A stretch of 54,994 nucleotides of DNA from Curtobacterium pusillum (lineage in GTDB: Bacteria; Actinomycetota; Actinomycetes; Actinomycetales; Microbacteriaceae): positions 1 to 54,994 of the forward strand of contig NZ_JABMCE010000045.1 of the NCBI RefSeq assembly GCF_013359865.1. Direction: 5' to 3'. A model generated the notes under the pieces. The model had not been told where the DNA came from, searched no databases, and saw only the letters and a program-made list of their open reading frames with translations. Within the stretch, counting starts at the first letter, position 1; every line of letters starts with the position of its first letter. Both the position numbers and the translations under genes were made by a program. Positions 24,758 through 33,230 of the stretch are shown here, piece by piece.

Positions 24758-26848
24758 CTACGGGCGGGGCTTCTTCTCCTGCTCGGGCAGCCGACCGGCG
24801 GCGGCTTCGGCAGCGAACCAGGCGCGTGCCTCGTCCTGACGCGCCTGCTCCGCGCCGAGGGCGATGGGTGCGCGGACGTGGCCGGGCTCGTACCCGAACG
24901 AGTCGAGCAGCTGCGGGACGATCGGGCGGACACGTGCCACGAGCCGGTCGATGTACGCGGACACCGCCCGGGCACGCTGGGCGGTGATCCGCCCGTGCAT
25001 GAGGTACCAGTCGAGGTGCTGCTCGAGGAGCCCGAGCGCGAACAGGTCGCGGAGCCACACGAGCACGCGGCGGGTGTCGCCCTCGGGTACCTCGTCGATC
25101 GCCTCGGTGAAGGCTTCCCACTGCATCAGCTCGGCATGGGCCTTCGCGGCCTCGATGAGTTCGTGCTGCGACCGGTTCAGGAGCAGCGCACCTCGAGCAC
25201 GGTCCTTGCCGGCCGAGGCCAGGCGCATGCCGATCTCGGTGACCATCGTGTCGACGCGGCCGGCGAGCAGGTCGTGCTGCGTCTTCGCGTCCTGCAGGTC
25301 GGTCACGGACGCCGCGAGCGAGCCGCGGTCGGCGACCGCCTGCCCGATCCGCCGGATGCCCGTCGCGTCGGCGAGCTTCGTGGCTGCCTGGGACGCGACG
25401 AACTTCGCCGTCGAGGCGGTGTCCTTCGGGGCCTTCGCGCGGAAGTCGGTGAGCAGACGCTTCCCGACGAGCTGGAGCAGGACGGTGTTGTCGCCCTCGA
25501 ACGTGACGTAGACGTCGAGGTCGGCGCGCAGGCCGGTGAGGCGGTTCTCCGCGAGGAAGCCGGCGCCGCCGCAGGCCTCACGGCACTCCTGCAGGGTGTC
25601 GAGGGCCGACCAGGTGGACATCGACTTGAAGGCCGCGGCCTGGGTCTCGAGGTCCTCTCGGCGCTGCGGGGTGTCCTCGCGTCCGCTGAACACGTCGTCG
25701 AAGGTGCGGAGGAGCTTCTCGTGCGCGAAGGACTGGGCGAAGACGGTCGCGAGCCGGGGGACGAGTCGGCGCTGGTGGCGGCCGTAGTCGAGCAGGACGC
25801 CCTCGGTGCCGTCGCCGGTGGGGAACTGCCGGCGCTGGGCGGCGTACGTCAGGGCGATCTGCAGACCGATCTTCTGGGCGACCACCGCGGCCCCGTCGAG
25901 GGACACCCGCCCCTGCACCAGCGTGCCGAGCATGGTGAAGAACCGACGGCCGGGGGAGGCGATCGGCGAGGAGTAGGTGCCGTCCTCGGCGACGTCGCCG
26001 TAGCGGTTGAGGAGGTTCGTGCGGGGCACCCGGACGTGGTCGAAGTGCAGACGCCCGTTGTCGACCCCGTTGAGGCCGCCCTTGTACCCGTCGTCCTCGC
26101 CGCCGACACCGGGCAGGAAGGCGCCCTCGTCGTCGCGGAGCGGGACGTAGAACGCGTGCACCCCGTGGTCGACGCCGTGCGTCACGAGCTTGGCGAACAC
26201 GACGGCGGCCTTGCCGTGCAGGGCGGCGTTGCCGATGTAGTCCTTCCAGGCCCCGCGGAAGGGCGTGTGGATCTCGAACTCCTCGGTCGCGGGGTCGTAC
26301 GTCGCCGTGGTGGCGATGCTCTGGACGTCGGACCCGTGGCCGGTCTCGGTCATCGCGAAGCAACCGGGAACGTCGAACGAGACGATGCCGGGCAGGAACT
26401 CGCGGTGGTTCCGTTCGGTGCCGAGGTGGTGCACGGCGGAACCGAACAGGCCCCACTGCACGCCGGCCTTGATCTGCATCGACGGGTCGGCGGTGGCCAG
26501 CTCCTCGAACGCGGCGAGGTTGCCACCGTGGTTGCTCTGGCCGCCGATCTCCTCCGGGTAGGGGCGTTGGATGGCACCGGCCTCGACGAGCAGACGGAGC
26601 TGGTCGAGCGTCCGGGCGCGGTGCTCGGCGGAGGGCATGCCCTCGATCTTGTGCATCGCCGGGTCGAGCGCCAGGCGACGGGAGGCGCGTCGGTCCTCCG
26701 CCCAGCGGCCGAGCAGGTGCTCGGCGAGCAGGTCCACGTCGATGCGGACGCCGGTGTCCGTCCCGCCCGCCGGCGTACCCGCGGCGGGGTCGCCCGAGGC
26801 GTCGGCCTTGGGGGTGTTCGTGCTGGGGACGGGTGCGGTGTCGACCAT
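24758..26848 (-). CDS. Acyl-CoA oxidase
   Basis: A 696-residue FAD enzyme. 'GCFAMTETGHGSDVQSIATT' is the FAD/substrate-binding block of the acyl-CoA dehydrogenase fold. 'REACGGAGFLAENRLTGLRADLDVY' with 'TFEGDNTVLLQLVGKRLL' carries the acyl-CoA oxidase signature and catalytic Glu. It would oxidise acyl-CoA to trans-2-enoyl-CoA in fatty-acid breakdown, using O2. The length fits the long actinobacterial acyl-CoA oxidases. ATG 26848 is preceded by AGGAGG. It looks monocistronic and faces the end of csrA. Confidence 0.92.
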   Translation of the reverse strand: MVDTAPVPSTNTPKADASGDPAAGTPAGGTDTGVRIDVDLLAEHLLGRWAEDRRASRRLALDPAMHKIEGMPSAEHRARTLDQLRLLVEAGAIQRPYPEEIGGQSNHGGNLAAFEELATADPSMQIKAGVQWGLFGSAVHHLGTERNHREFLPGIVSFDVPGCFAMTETGHGSDVQSIATTATYDPATEEFEIHTPFRGAWKDYIGNAALHGKAAVVFAKLVTHGVDHGVHAFYVPLRDDEGAFLPGVGGEDDGYKGGLNGVDNGRLHFDHVRVPRTNLLNRYGDVAEDGTYSSPIASPGRRFFTMLGTLVQGRVSLDGAAVVAQKIGLQIALTYAAQRRQFPTGDGTEGVLLDYGRHQRRLVPRLATVFAQSFAHEKLLRTFDDVFSGREDTPQRREDLETQAAAFKSMSTWSALDTLQECREACGGAGFLAENRLTGLRADLDVYVTFEGDNTVLLQLVGKRLLTDFRAKAPKDTASTAKFVASQAATKLADATGIRRIGQAVADRGSLAASVTDLQDAKTQHDLLAGRVDTMVTEIGMRLASAGKDRARGALLLNRSQHELIEAAKAHAELMQWEAFTEAIDEVPEGDTRRVLVWLRDLFALGLLEQHLDWYLMHGRITAQRARAVSAYIDRLVARVRPIVPQLLDSFGYEPGHVRAPIALGAEQARQDEARAWFAAEAAAGRLPEQEKKPRP

Positions 26849-27063
26849 GGTCGGGAGTCCTCCTGAACTGCTCTGTCCGGTGTTGCAGAGACCACGCTAT
26901 TGACCGTGCCCGTGGATCGCGTGAACGCCGTCCGGGCCGCACAACCGGGCGCCGCCGGGCGGCCGGGACCGTCGTGGGAACCCTCCAAAAGCGCTCGCGC
27001 GCAATACGTGAGCAGGGCTAGACGATTGGGCGCGCCCCGTACGCGCGGGGCAGACTGTCCGGC

Positions 27064-28530
27064 ATGTCAGGTACCACCGCACCGGAACGCACGCCGGAGC
27101 ACAAGCGCACCTTCTTCGGACAGCCCTTCGAGCTGTCGACGCCGTTCGCGGTCGAGCTCTGGGAGCGGTTCTCCTTCTACGGGATGCAGGGCATCGTCCT
27201 CATCTACATGTACTACACGCTCTCGCAGGGCGGCCTGGGGATCGACAAGGGCATCGCCAGCGGGATCATGGGGGCCTACGGCGGCGCCGTGTACCTCTTC
27301 ACGATCATCGGCGCGTGGATCGCCGACCGGCTGCTCGGCGCCGACCGGACCCTGTTCGGCAGCGCGATCGTGGTCATGCTCGGACACATCGCCCTCGCGC
27401 TCATCCCGGGGGTGGCCGGCGTCGGCGTCGGCCTCGTGCTCATCGCGCTCGGCTCCGGCGGGCTCAAGGCGACGGCGACCACGATCGTCGGCGGGCTCTA
27501 CAGTCGAGACGACCCGCGCCGTGACGCCGGGTTTTCGCTGTACTACCTCGGCGTGAACCTCGGAGCGTTCTTCGGTCCGCTCCTGACCGGGCTGCTGCAG
27601 TCCTCGCTGGGGTTCCACTACGGCTTCGGGTTGGCGGCCGTCGGCATGGCGGCCGGCCTGGTGCAGTACGCGATCCGGCGCCGCAAGCTGCCGGACTCGG
27701 TGCGGCGCGTCACGAACCCGGTCGATCGCCGCCGGCTGCCACTCATCGGCGTGCTCGTCGTCGTCGGCCTGATCATCATCGTCGTCGCGGTCCTCACCGG
27801 CCTGCTGAACGTGGAGAACCTGCCCACCGTCGTGGTCGCGATCGTCGTGCTCGCCACCGTCGGCTACTTCGTGGTGATCCTGACGAGCGGCATCACCGCG
27901 CAGGAGCGGTCCCGCGTGCTCGCGTTCATCCCGCTGTTCATCGGCAGCGCCGTCTTCTGGTCGCTCTACCAGCAGCAGTTCACGGTCGTGACCGTCTACT
28001 CCGACGAACGCCTCGACCGTTCGCTCTTCGGCTGGGAGATGCCCGTGTCGTGGGTGCAGTCGATCAACCCGGTGTTCATCATCGTCCTGTCCGGCGTCTT
28101 CGCCGCGATCTGGACCAAGCTCGGCGACCGCCAGCCCTCCACGCCGACGAAGTTCGCGATGGGCACCGGCATCATGGGCGTCGCGTTCCTGCTGTTCCTG
28201 CCGTTCGTCGGCACCGGGGAGAACGGCACGCCGCTGCTCGCCCTCGTCGGGATCCTGCTCGTCTTCACGATCGCCGAGCTCCTGCTCTCGCCGGTCGGGC
28301 AGTCGGTGGCGACGAAGCTCGCCCCGCCGAAGTTCCAGACGCAGATGGTCGCGCTGTTCTTCCTGTCGGTGTCGCTCGGCACAGCGGTCACCGGTGTCCT
28401 CTCGCAGTACTACGACCCGAAGAACGAGGCGCCGTACTTCGCCGTCCTCGGTCTCGCGGCGGTGGTCGTCGGCGTCGTGCTGCTCGCCCTGGCCAAGCCG
28501 GTCCTGAAGCTCATGCGCGGCATCCGCTAA
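27064..28530 (+). CDS. POT/PTR2-family proton-dependent oligopeptide transporter
   Basis: A 488-residue protein with ~14 membrane helices. 'FAVELWERFSFYGMQGI' contains the ExxER motif for proton coupling in POT transporters. 'GAYGGAVYLFTIIGAWIADRLLG' and 'SLYYLGVNLGAFFGPLLTG' are further PTR2 blocks. It imports di- and tripeptides with protons. ATG 27064 has no clear Shine-Dalgarno. The 215-bp gap upstream is divergent from the acyl-CoA oxidase and contains no recognised site. Confidence 0.93.
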   Translation: MSGTTAPERTPEHKRTFFGQPFELSTPFAVELWERFSFYGMQGIVLIYMYYTLSQGGLGIDKGIASGIMGAYGGAVYLFTIIGAWIADRLLGADRTLFGSAIVVMLGHIALALIPGVAGVGVGLVLIALGSGGLKATATTIVGGLYSRDDPRRDAGFSLYYLGVNLGAFFGPLLTGLLQSSLGFHYGFGLAAVGMAAGLVQYAIRRRKLPDSVRRVTNPVDRRRLPLIGVLVVVGLIIIVVAVLTGLLNVENLPTVVVAIVVLATVGYFVVILTSGITAQERSRVLAFIPLFIGSAVFWSLYQQQFTVVTVYSDERLDRSLFGWEMPVSWVQSINPVFIIVLSGVFAAIWTKLGDRQPSTPTKFAMGTGIMGVAFLLFLPFVGTGENGTPLLALVGILLVFTIAELLLSPVGQSVATKLAPPKFQTQMVALFFLSVSLGTAVTGVLSQYYDPKNEAPYFAVLGLAAVVVGVVLLALAKPVLKLMRGIR

Positions 28531-28572
28531 CCTGAGAACAGCCACACCGGCCCCGGAACCAAGGAGTCCCCA

Positions 28573-28680
28573 ATGCTCGAACTCATCGCAGGCTTCATCA
28601 TCGGCATCGGCGTGCTCGGCGGCGTAGGGGTCTGCATGGCCTTGGCCGCCATGATGAAGAGCGGTTCCGAGGAGTACTAG
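28573..28680 (+). CDS. 35-residue single-helix membrane peptide
   Basis: A short frame starting ATG 28573 with a strong AAGGAG ribosome binding site 6 bases upstream. It encodes one hydrophobic helix ('LIAGFIIGIGVLGGVGVCMA') and a charged tail ending KSGSEEY. The good ribosome binding site, clean membrane profile and position 42 bases after the peptide transporter support a real gene. The function is unknown; it may assist the transporter. Its TAG stop shares the palindrome CTAG with the stop of the convergent 102-residue gene. Confidence 0.6.
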   Translation: MLELIAGFIIGIGVLGGVGVCMALAAMMKSGSEEY

Positions 28681-28985
28681 GCCTCGGTGTCCGGTGCCGG
28701 CTGGATCGGCACCAGCTGACGACTCAGGACGGTCGCGCGCTCGAACGGGCCGCGGCCGTCCTTCGTGTACACGGCGTCGTCGAACGCGACCGTCCACGAC
28801 AAGGGTTCACCGACGCCCGGGAGACCGACGTGCTGGTTCCCGCCGGGCGCCACGATGACGCCGATCGGCTCGCCAGCCCAGCGCTCCCCGCCGCGGTCGG
28901 TGTCGACGACCTGCACGAGGGCTCCGATGCCGAGGCCAGGGTGGTCGCTCGGCTCGGGGCTGGGGGAGCGGCGGCGTCCGAACAC
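28677..28985 (-). CDS. Unknown 102-residue protein downstream of the jetC gene
   Basis: A soluble protein without a recognised family. The N-terminus is basic ('MFGRRRSPS'), then a beta-rich segment follows ('GIGALVQVVDTDRGG', 'EPIGVIVAPGG', 'SWTVAFDDAVYT'), perhaps a small barrel. It lies 49 bases after jetC on the same strand, where jetD would be expected in a Wadjet operon, but it is far too short and unlike JetD. It may be an unrelated housekeeping gene. Its stop overlaps that of the convergent 35-residue gene. Confidence 0.6.
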   Translation of the reverse strand: MFGRRRSPSPEPSDHPGLGIGALVQVVDTDRGGERWAGEPIGVIVAPGGNQHVGLPGVGEPLSWTVAFDDAVYTKDGRGPFERATVLSRQLVPIQPAPDTEA

Positions 28986-29034
28986 GCGCCAACCGTACCG
29001 TGCCCGGCCGGCGCCCGCCCGTCGGCAGCGGGTC

Positions 29035-32000
29035 TCAGGCGCCGGGGGCGGCGACGCGCGCGATCTCGGTGATCGACGAGTGCCCGGTCTCCGGGTGCTT
29101 CCGCATCGACAGCAGGCGTTCCATCGACGGCTCGAGCGCGGTCACCTTGTCGAGCGGCGCGCTCACCACGAGCTGGAACCCGAGCCGGAGCCACGCCGTC
29201 ACGGCACGCCCGGCGAACTCCGAGTCCGCCTTGATGAACGCCTCGTCGAGGAACACCGGTGCGAACCGCGGTCGGGGCCGGGTCTCGTCGCCGAGCTGGT
29301 AGCGCAACGCGGCTCCGACGATGAACGCCACGAGCTCCTGCGTCTCGCCGCCGGACTTGTCGCCGAGTGACGAGTACACGCCGAGGTCGTTGCCGTCGGT
29401 GTCGTACCGGACGGCGGTGATCTCCATGTGGCGCCGGACGTCGAGCACGGCGTCCCGCTGCGTGGTCCGACCGCGCGGCGAATCGCTGTCGGGACGGATG
29501 ACGGCCATGAAGCGCCGGAGTCGGCGGAACCGGGTCTCCAGCACGTCGTCGGTCAGCTCCGTGTCCACCGACGCGGAGAGTGCCCGTAACTCGCGGCGGA
29601 AGGCGGTGACGTCCTCACGGGTCACCCGGCGGATCTGGATCTTCAAGCGGTCCCGGTTCGCGCCGAACGGCAGCTCGCGCAGGATCTCGTTGACCGGTTC
29701 GAGGCGCTCCTCGATCTCCACGACGGCGCGGTCGAACGCGCCCGCGAGCGGCACGAGGTCCTCGCCGCTCCACTGCGACAGCCGCCGGCGCCACTCGCTG
29801 CGCCGCGCGTGCAGGCCGGTCGCGAGGATCTGGTCGAGGATGGCCCGGTAGTCGGGGTACGAGGCGACACCGGTGCCGAGGTTCGGATCGGGCCAGGCGT
29901 CCTGGTACCGCTGGAACGTCAGGGTGAGGGCGTTCGAGGCCGAGGCCGCGCCGTCGAGCGCCTGCGACAGCCGCTCCTCGAGCCGGCGCCGGAGCCGCCT
30001 GGTCGCGTCGTCGAAGCCGTCGACGCCGTCGGGCGCCCCGACCTCCTCGAAGGTCTCGGCGAGCAGCTGCTCCTGCCGCTCGTCCGGCACGCTGTCCGGG
30101 GAGGACTCGAACCGCTCGAGGATCTCGGCGGCGGCGTCCTGCCCGTCGACGAGCACGGCGTGGCGCTCCTCGAGCCGGGCGACGGAGTGCCGTGCGGCGG
30201 CGCGGCGGTCGGCGGCCTCGTCGAGGGACTTCCGGAGCCGCGCCACGGACTCGCGCAGGGTCCGGAGCCCGTCGTCGGCGGCGAGCAGCGCGTGGCGCTC
30301 CTCGTCGAGTCGTGCCAGCGACGCCTCGAGCCCCTCCACGTCGACGGCGTCCCAGGTGACGTCGACCACGTGCTGGTGCGCCGCCCGGAGGGTGTCGAGC
30401 GCAGCGATGTCCTGCGCGACGTCGGTGCGCCGGGCTTCGAGCGCGGCGAGGTCCTGTGCGATGGACTCCAGTTCGTCCGAGACCGAGGCCATCCGCGCCT
30501 CGTTCGTGAAGCCGATGACGTTCGACTGCCGCCGGTCCCCGTGCGCACCTCGACGGCCGTCGCGGAGCTGACCGGAGAGCGTCACGCGACGACCGGCACC
30601 GCCGAGTTCGTCCGCGGAGTCCACGCAGCGGGCGTCGGTGCGGTCGGACTCGATGCGCTCCCGGACCCAGGTGCTGAACGGCGACGACTTGATCGCGAGC
30701 TTGCCGGAGACCATCGAGGGGTCGCCGTCGAGATCGAGGTGCGGCCCGGTCGGGACGCCCTCGAACTGCACGCGGACCGGCAGCCGCACGCCGTCGATCG
30801 CCCTGCTGAACGACTCGAGGCGGTCCTGGTCGACCAGCAGCGTCCGGGCGAGGGGTGCCAGGACCGACTCGATCGCGGTGCGCCAAGGCTCCTCGCCGGG
30901 CAGGACGTCGAGCAGTTCCGCGACGAACGGCAGTTCCGACGGGTCGATGCCGGCCGCTCGCGCCATGGCGAGCCGGGCCTCGTGCATCGGCAGTGGCATG
31001 GCGCCCTGCCGGTGCTCGAGCGACTGCCGCTCCTGGCGGAGGGATCGTTCCCGGTCGAGGAGCGGGTACTCCTCGCGCGTCAGGGCGTCCCGGCGTTCGT
31101 CGAGTGCGGTGCGCTGCGTGGTGTAGGTGCCGAGGAACTCGTGGGCGGTGCGCTGCGCCGCGGTGAAGTCGGACTCGGAGGACACGGACACGCCGAGCAC
31201 GGCCGTCCGCTCGTCGAAGGTCGCGCGGGTCCGCACGACGGCGTCGCGTTCCCGGGTCCGGCGCTCGATGCGGTCCTCGAGCTGTGCGAGGGCGTTGCCG
31301 CCCTGGTCGCGGAGGCGGGCCTCGGCGTCGCGGAGTTCGACCTCGACCGCCGCGTGACGCGCTGACGCGGCCTCGACCTCGGCGCGCGATGCCGTCCGCT
31401 CGCGGCCGTTGCGCTCCACCTCGGCGTCCAACAGGGCGCGCTTGCGGGTCGCCGTCCAGTGCGCGAACGGCGAGACCTCGGCGCCGGTGGCGATGCCGTC
31501 GAGCGCCTCCGCCGCGGCGCGCGAGCGCTCGATCTCCTCGTGCAGCTCGGTGATGGGGGAGAGGATGCGGACCTTCCGCTCCTCGGTGTCCATCGCCTCG
31601 TACGCCTCGTCGAGGGCGGAGAAGTGCGCGAGGGCACGGTCGGCCGCCTCGTACGTCCCCGGTGTCTCGAGGACGAGCGACTTGTACAGCGCGTCGACGG
31701 TCGGCAGGTGCTGCCCGGCCTGGATGCGCGCGAGGAGGCGCATCGCCCGGTTGCCGCCACCGGAGTCCCCGATGCCGAGCCTGGTCTGCAGCGTGTACGC
31801 GAGTTCCTGGTACGTGTCGCGGATGACGAGCCCGGGCACACGTCCGGTGAGCTCGAGGTGGTGGAACCGCGTCGGCACGAACTCCTCGAGCCGGCGCAGG
31901 TCGAAGGTGTCGTCCACCGTCGCCATCGTCATCTGGATGTCGCCGACGCCACGCGCACGCCGCGGCACGATGTAGGCGCGCAGCACCGTGAAGCGGCGCT

Positions 32001-32415
32001 CGTCGTCGTTCCGGAACGTGACCGCGACGGCGCCCCACGTGGTCTGGTCGTCACCGCGGAGGGTGACGTCGCGAAGCGCCCCGGACTCCGGGTCGCGACG
32101 GGTGTCGACCTTGCCGCGGAGGTACGTCAGCAGGTTGCGCTGGTCCGCGCTCCGTGCGCGCCCGGTCGTCGCGTCGTTCGAGGCCCCGTTGAACGGCACG
32201 TCGGACGGCATCATGACGGCGAGGTACGCGTCCATGAGCGTCGACTTGCCGGTGCCGGAAGCACCGGAGATGAGCGTCGCCGTGCCGGACAGCTCGACCT
32301 GTCGGTGTCCGTGGAAGCCGCCCCAGTTCACGACCTGCATGGACTCGGCGCGCCACTGCGCCACCGTGTCGAACAGGGCCGTCATCCCGAAGGCGTCGGT
32401 CGCGGTGTCGGTCAT
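29035..32415 (-). CDS. jetC: SMC-like ATPase of a Wadjet/MksBEF-type system (JetC/MksB)
   Basis: A 1126-residue protein. The N-terminal ATPase half has Walker A 'GASGTGKST' (51-59). Long charged coiled-coil segments (~280-480 and ~640-850) flank a hinge-like globular region ('ELLDVLPGEEPWRTAIESVL'). The C-terminal half has the signature 'SGGE' (1021-1024) and Walker B 'FAPVFLDEAF' (1051-1060). This is the MukB-like architecture of JetC/MksB, which extrudes DNA loops and, in Wadjet, presents small circular plasmids for cleavage. ATG 32415 overlaps jetB by four bases. JetD is missing next to it. Confidence 0.9.
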   Translation of the reverse strand: MTDTATDAFGMTALFDTVAQWRAESMQVVNWGGFHGHRQVELSGTATLISGASGTGKSTLMDAYLAVMMPSDVPFNGASNDATTGRARSADQRNLLTYLRGKVDTRRDPESGALRDVTLRGDDQTTWGAVAVTFRNDDERRFTVLRAYIVPRRARGVGDIQMTMATVDDTFDLRRLEEFVPTRFHHLELTGRVPGLVIRDTYQELAYTLQTRLGIGDSGGGNRAMRLLARIQAGQHLPTVDALYKSLVLETPGTYEAADRALAHFSALDEAYEAMDTEERKVRILSPITELHEEIERSRAAAEALDGIATGAEVSPFAHWTATRKRALLDAEVERNGRERTASRAEVEAASARHAAVEVELRDAEARLRDQGGNALAQLEDRIERRTRERDAVVRTRATFDERTAVLGVSVSSESDFTAAQRTAHEFLGTYTTQRTALDERRDALTREEYPLLDRERSLRQERQSLEHRQGAMPLPMHEARLAMARAAGIDPSELPFVAELLDVLPGEEPWRTAIESVLAPLARTLLVDQDRLESFSRAIDGVRLPVRVQFEGVPTGPHLDLDGDPSMVSGKLAIKSSPFSTWVRERIESDRTDARCVDSADELGGAGRRVTLSGQLRDGRRGAHGDRRQSNVIGFTNEARMASVSDELESIAQDLAALEARRTDVAQDIAALDTLRAAHQHVVDVTWDAVDVEGLEASLARLDEERHALLAADDGLRTLRESVARLRKSLDEAADRRAAARHSVARLEERHAVLVDGQDAAAEILERFESSPDSVPDERQEQLLAETFEEVGAPDGVDGFDDATRRLRRRLEERLSQALDGAASASNALTLTFQRYQDAWPDPNLGTGVASYPDYRAILDQILATGLHARRSEWRRRLSQWSGEDLVPLAGAFDRAVVEIEERLEPVNEILRELPFGANRDRLKIQIRRVTREDVTAFRRELRALSASVDTELTDDVLETRFRRLRRFMAVIRPDSDSPRGRTTQRDAVLDVRRHMEITAVRYDTDGNDLGVYSSLGDKSGGETQELVAFIVGAALRYQLGDETRPRPRFAPVFLDEAFIKADSEFAGRAVTAWLRLGFQLVVSAPLDKVTALEPSMERLLSMRKHPETGHSSITEIARVAAPGA

Positions 32416-33230
32416 GCTTCCGTCTCGCCTTCGTCGTCGGTGTCGGTGTCGCTGTCGCTGTCGTCGCTCGGGAGGGACGGATCGTCCCCGTCGGTGTCCT
32501 CGCCGTTCGGGGTGGTCGCGTCATCGTTCGTGGTCGCCTCCGCCTGCGCGGCGGCGTTCCGCAGCCACGCGTCGAGTTCGAGCAGACGCTCGAGCGGGAG
32601 CAGCACCTCGACGACGCTCGCGACCCGGAAGCGGTCCGGGTCTGTCGTCCTCAGCAGGATGCGGGCGGTCACGAGGCGCTCGATGGCCTTCGCCACGCGG
32701 CCCTCGTCTCGCGTGCGGTCGGTCGCCGTCGCGGGCCGGAAGCCGGCGACGTGCCCGAGGATCTCGGAGCGGTCGACCACGACCTGGTCCGGACCGGGAC
32801 GGGTGTCCGCGCGCAGGCGCATCCGGAGGTAGACGAGGACGATGGTCTCCTCGCGCGTGTACGGGACGTCGCGCAGCAGCGTCGGGAAGCCGCGGCGCTG
32901 GCTCTCCGAACGGGCCTGGCGCTTCCAGGCGACCTCGCGGTCGCGGTCGACGTGCAGTTCGAGGAACAGGTCGTTGAGGCGCGAGCGCAGCTGGTACTCG
33001 GCGTCGAGCACCGCCCGCCACTCGTCGGGGTGCGTGCGCGCGCTCACGTACGGGTTGCGGAGCAGCGCGACGAGCGCGCGGCGCTGGCGGTCGTCGAGCC
33101 GGCCCTCGTCGCCCTCGAAGAGGGCGAAGCTCGTCTCGTCGCGCTCGTCGCGCTCGTCGTCCTGCGGGACGGCTGCGGGGTCGTCGTAGGGGACCGTCTC
33201 GTCGACCGGTGCCGGTGTCGTGTCGCTCAC
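32412..33230 (-). CDS. jetB: DUF4194 protein, kleisin-associated subunit (JetB/MksE)
   Basis: A 272-residue protein. The central region ('DRQRRALVALLRNPYVSA', 'AEYQLRSRLNDLFLELHVD', 'PYTREETIVLVYLRMRL', 'AIERLVTARIL') matches the DUF4194 winged-helix fold of JetB/MksE, which binds the kleisin subunit as a dimer. Acidic low-complexity tails lie at both ends; the C-terminal one is Asp/Glu/Ser/Thr-rich. It overlaps both neighbours by four bases, indicating stoichiometric co-expression. Confidence 0.88.
   Translation of the reverse strand: MSDTTPAPVDETVPYDDPAAVPQDDERDERDETSFALFEGDEGRLDDRQRRALVALLRNPYVSARTHPDEWRAVLDAEYQLRSRLNDLFLELHVDRDREVAWKRQARSESQRRGFPTLLRDVPYTREETIVLVYLRMRLRADTRPGPDQVVVDRSEILGHVAGFRPATATDRTRDEGRVAKAIERLVTARILLRTTDPDRFRVASVVEVLLPLERLLELDAWLRNAAAQAEATTNDDATTPNGEDTDGDDPSLPSDDSDSDTDTDDEGETEA

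Noticed and set aside
24878..26866. A 662-residue plus-strand frame opposite the acyl-CoA oxidase
   Set aside because: Low-complexity antisense shadow; the minus-strand gene has complete family motifs and an AGGAGG site.
28677..28985. The small gene after jetC as a truncated jetD
   Set aside because: JetD is ~400 residues with recognisable DUF3322/Toprim-like parts; this 102-residue frame shares none of them and is intact.
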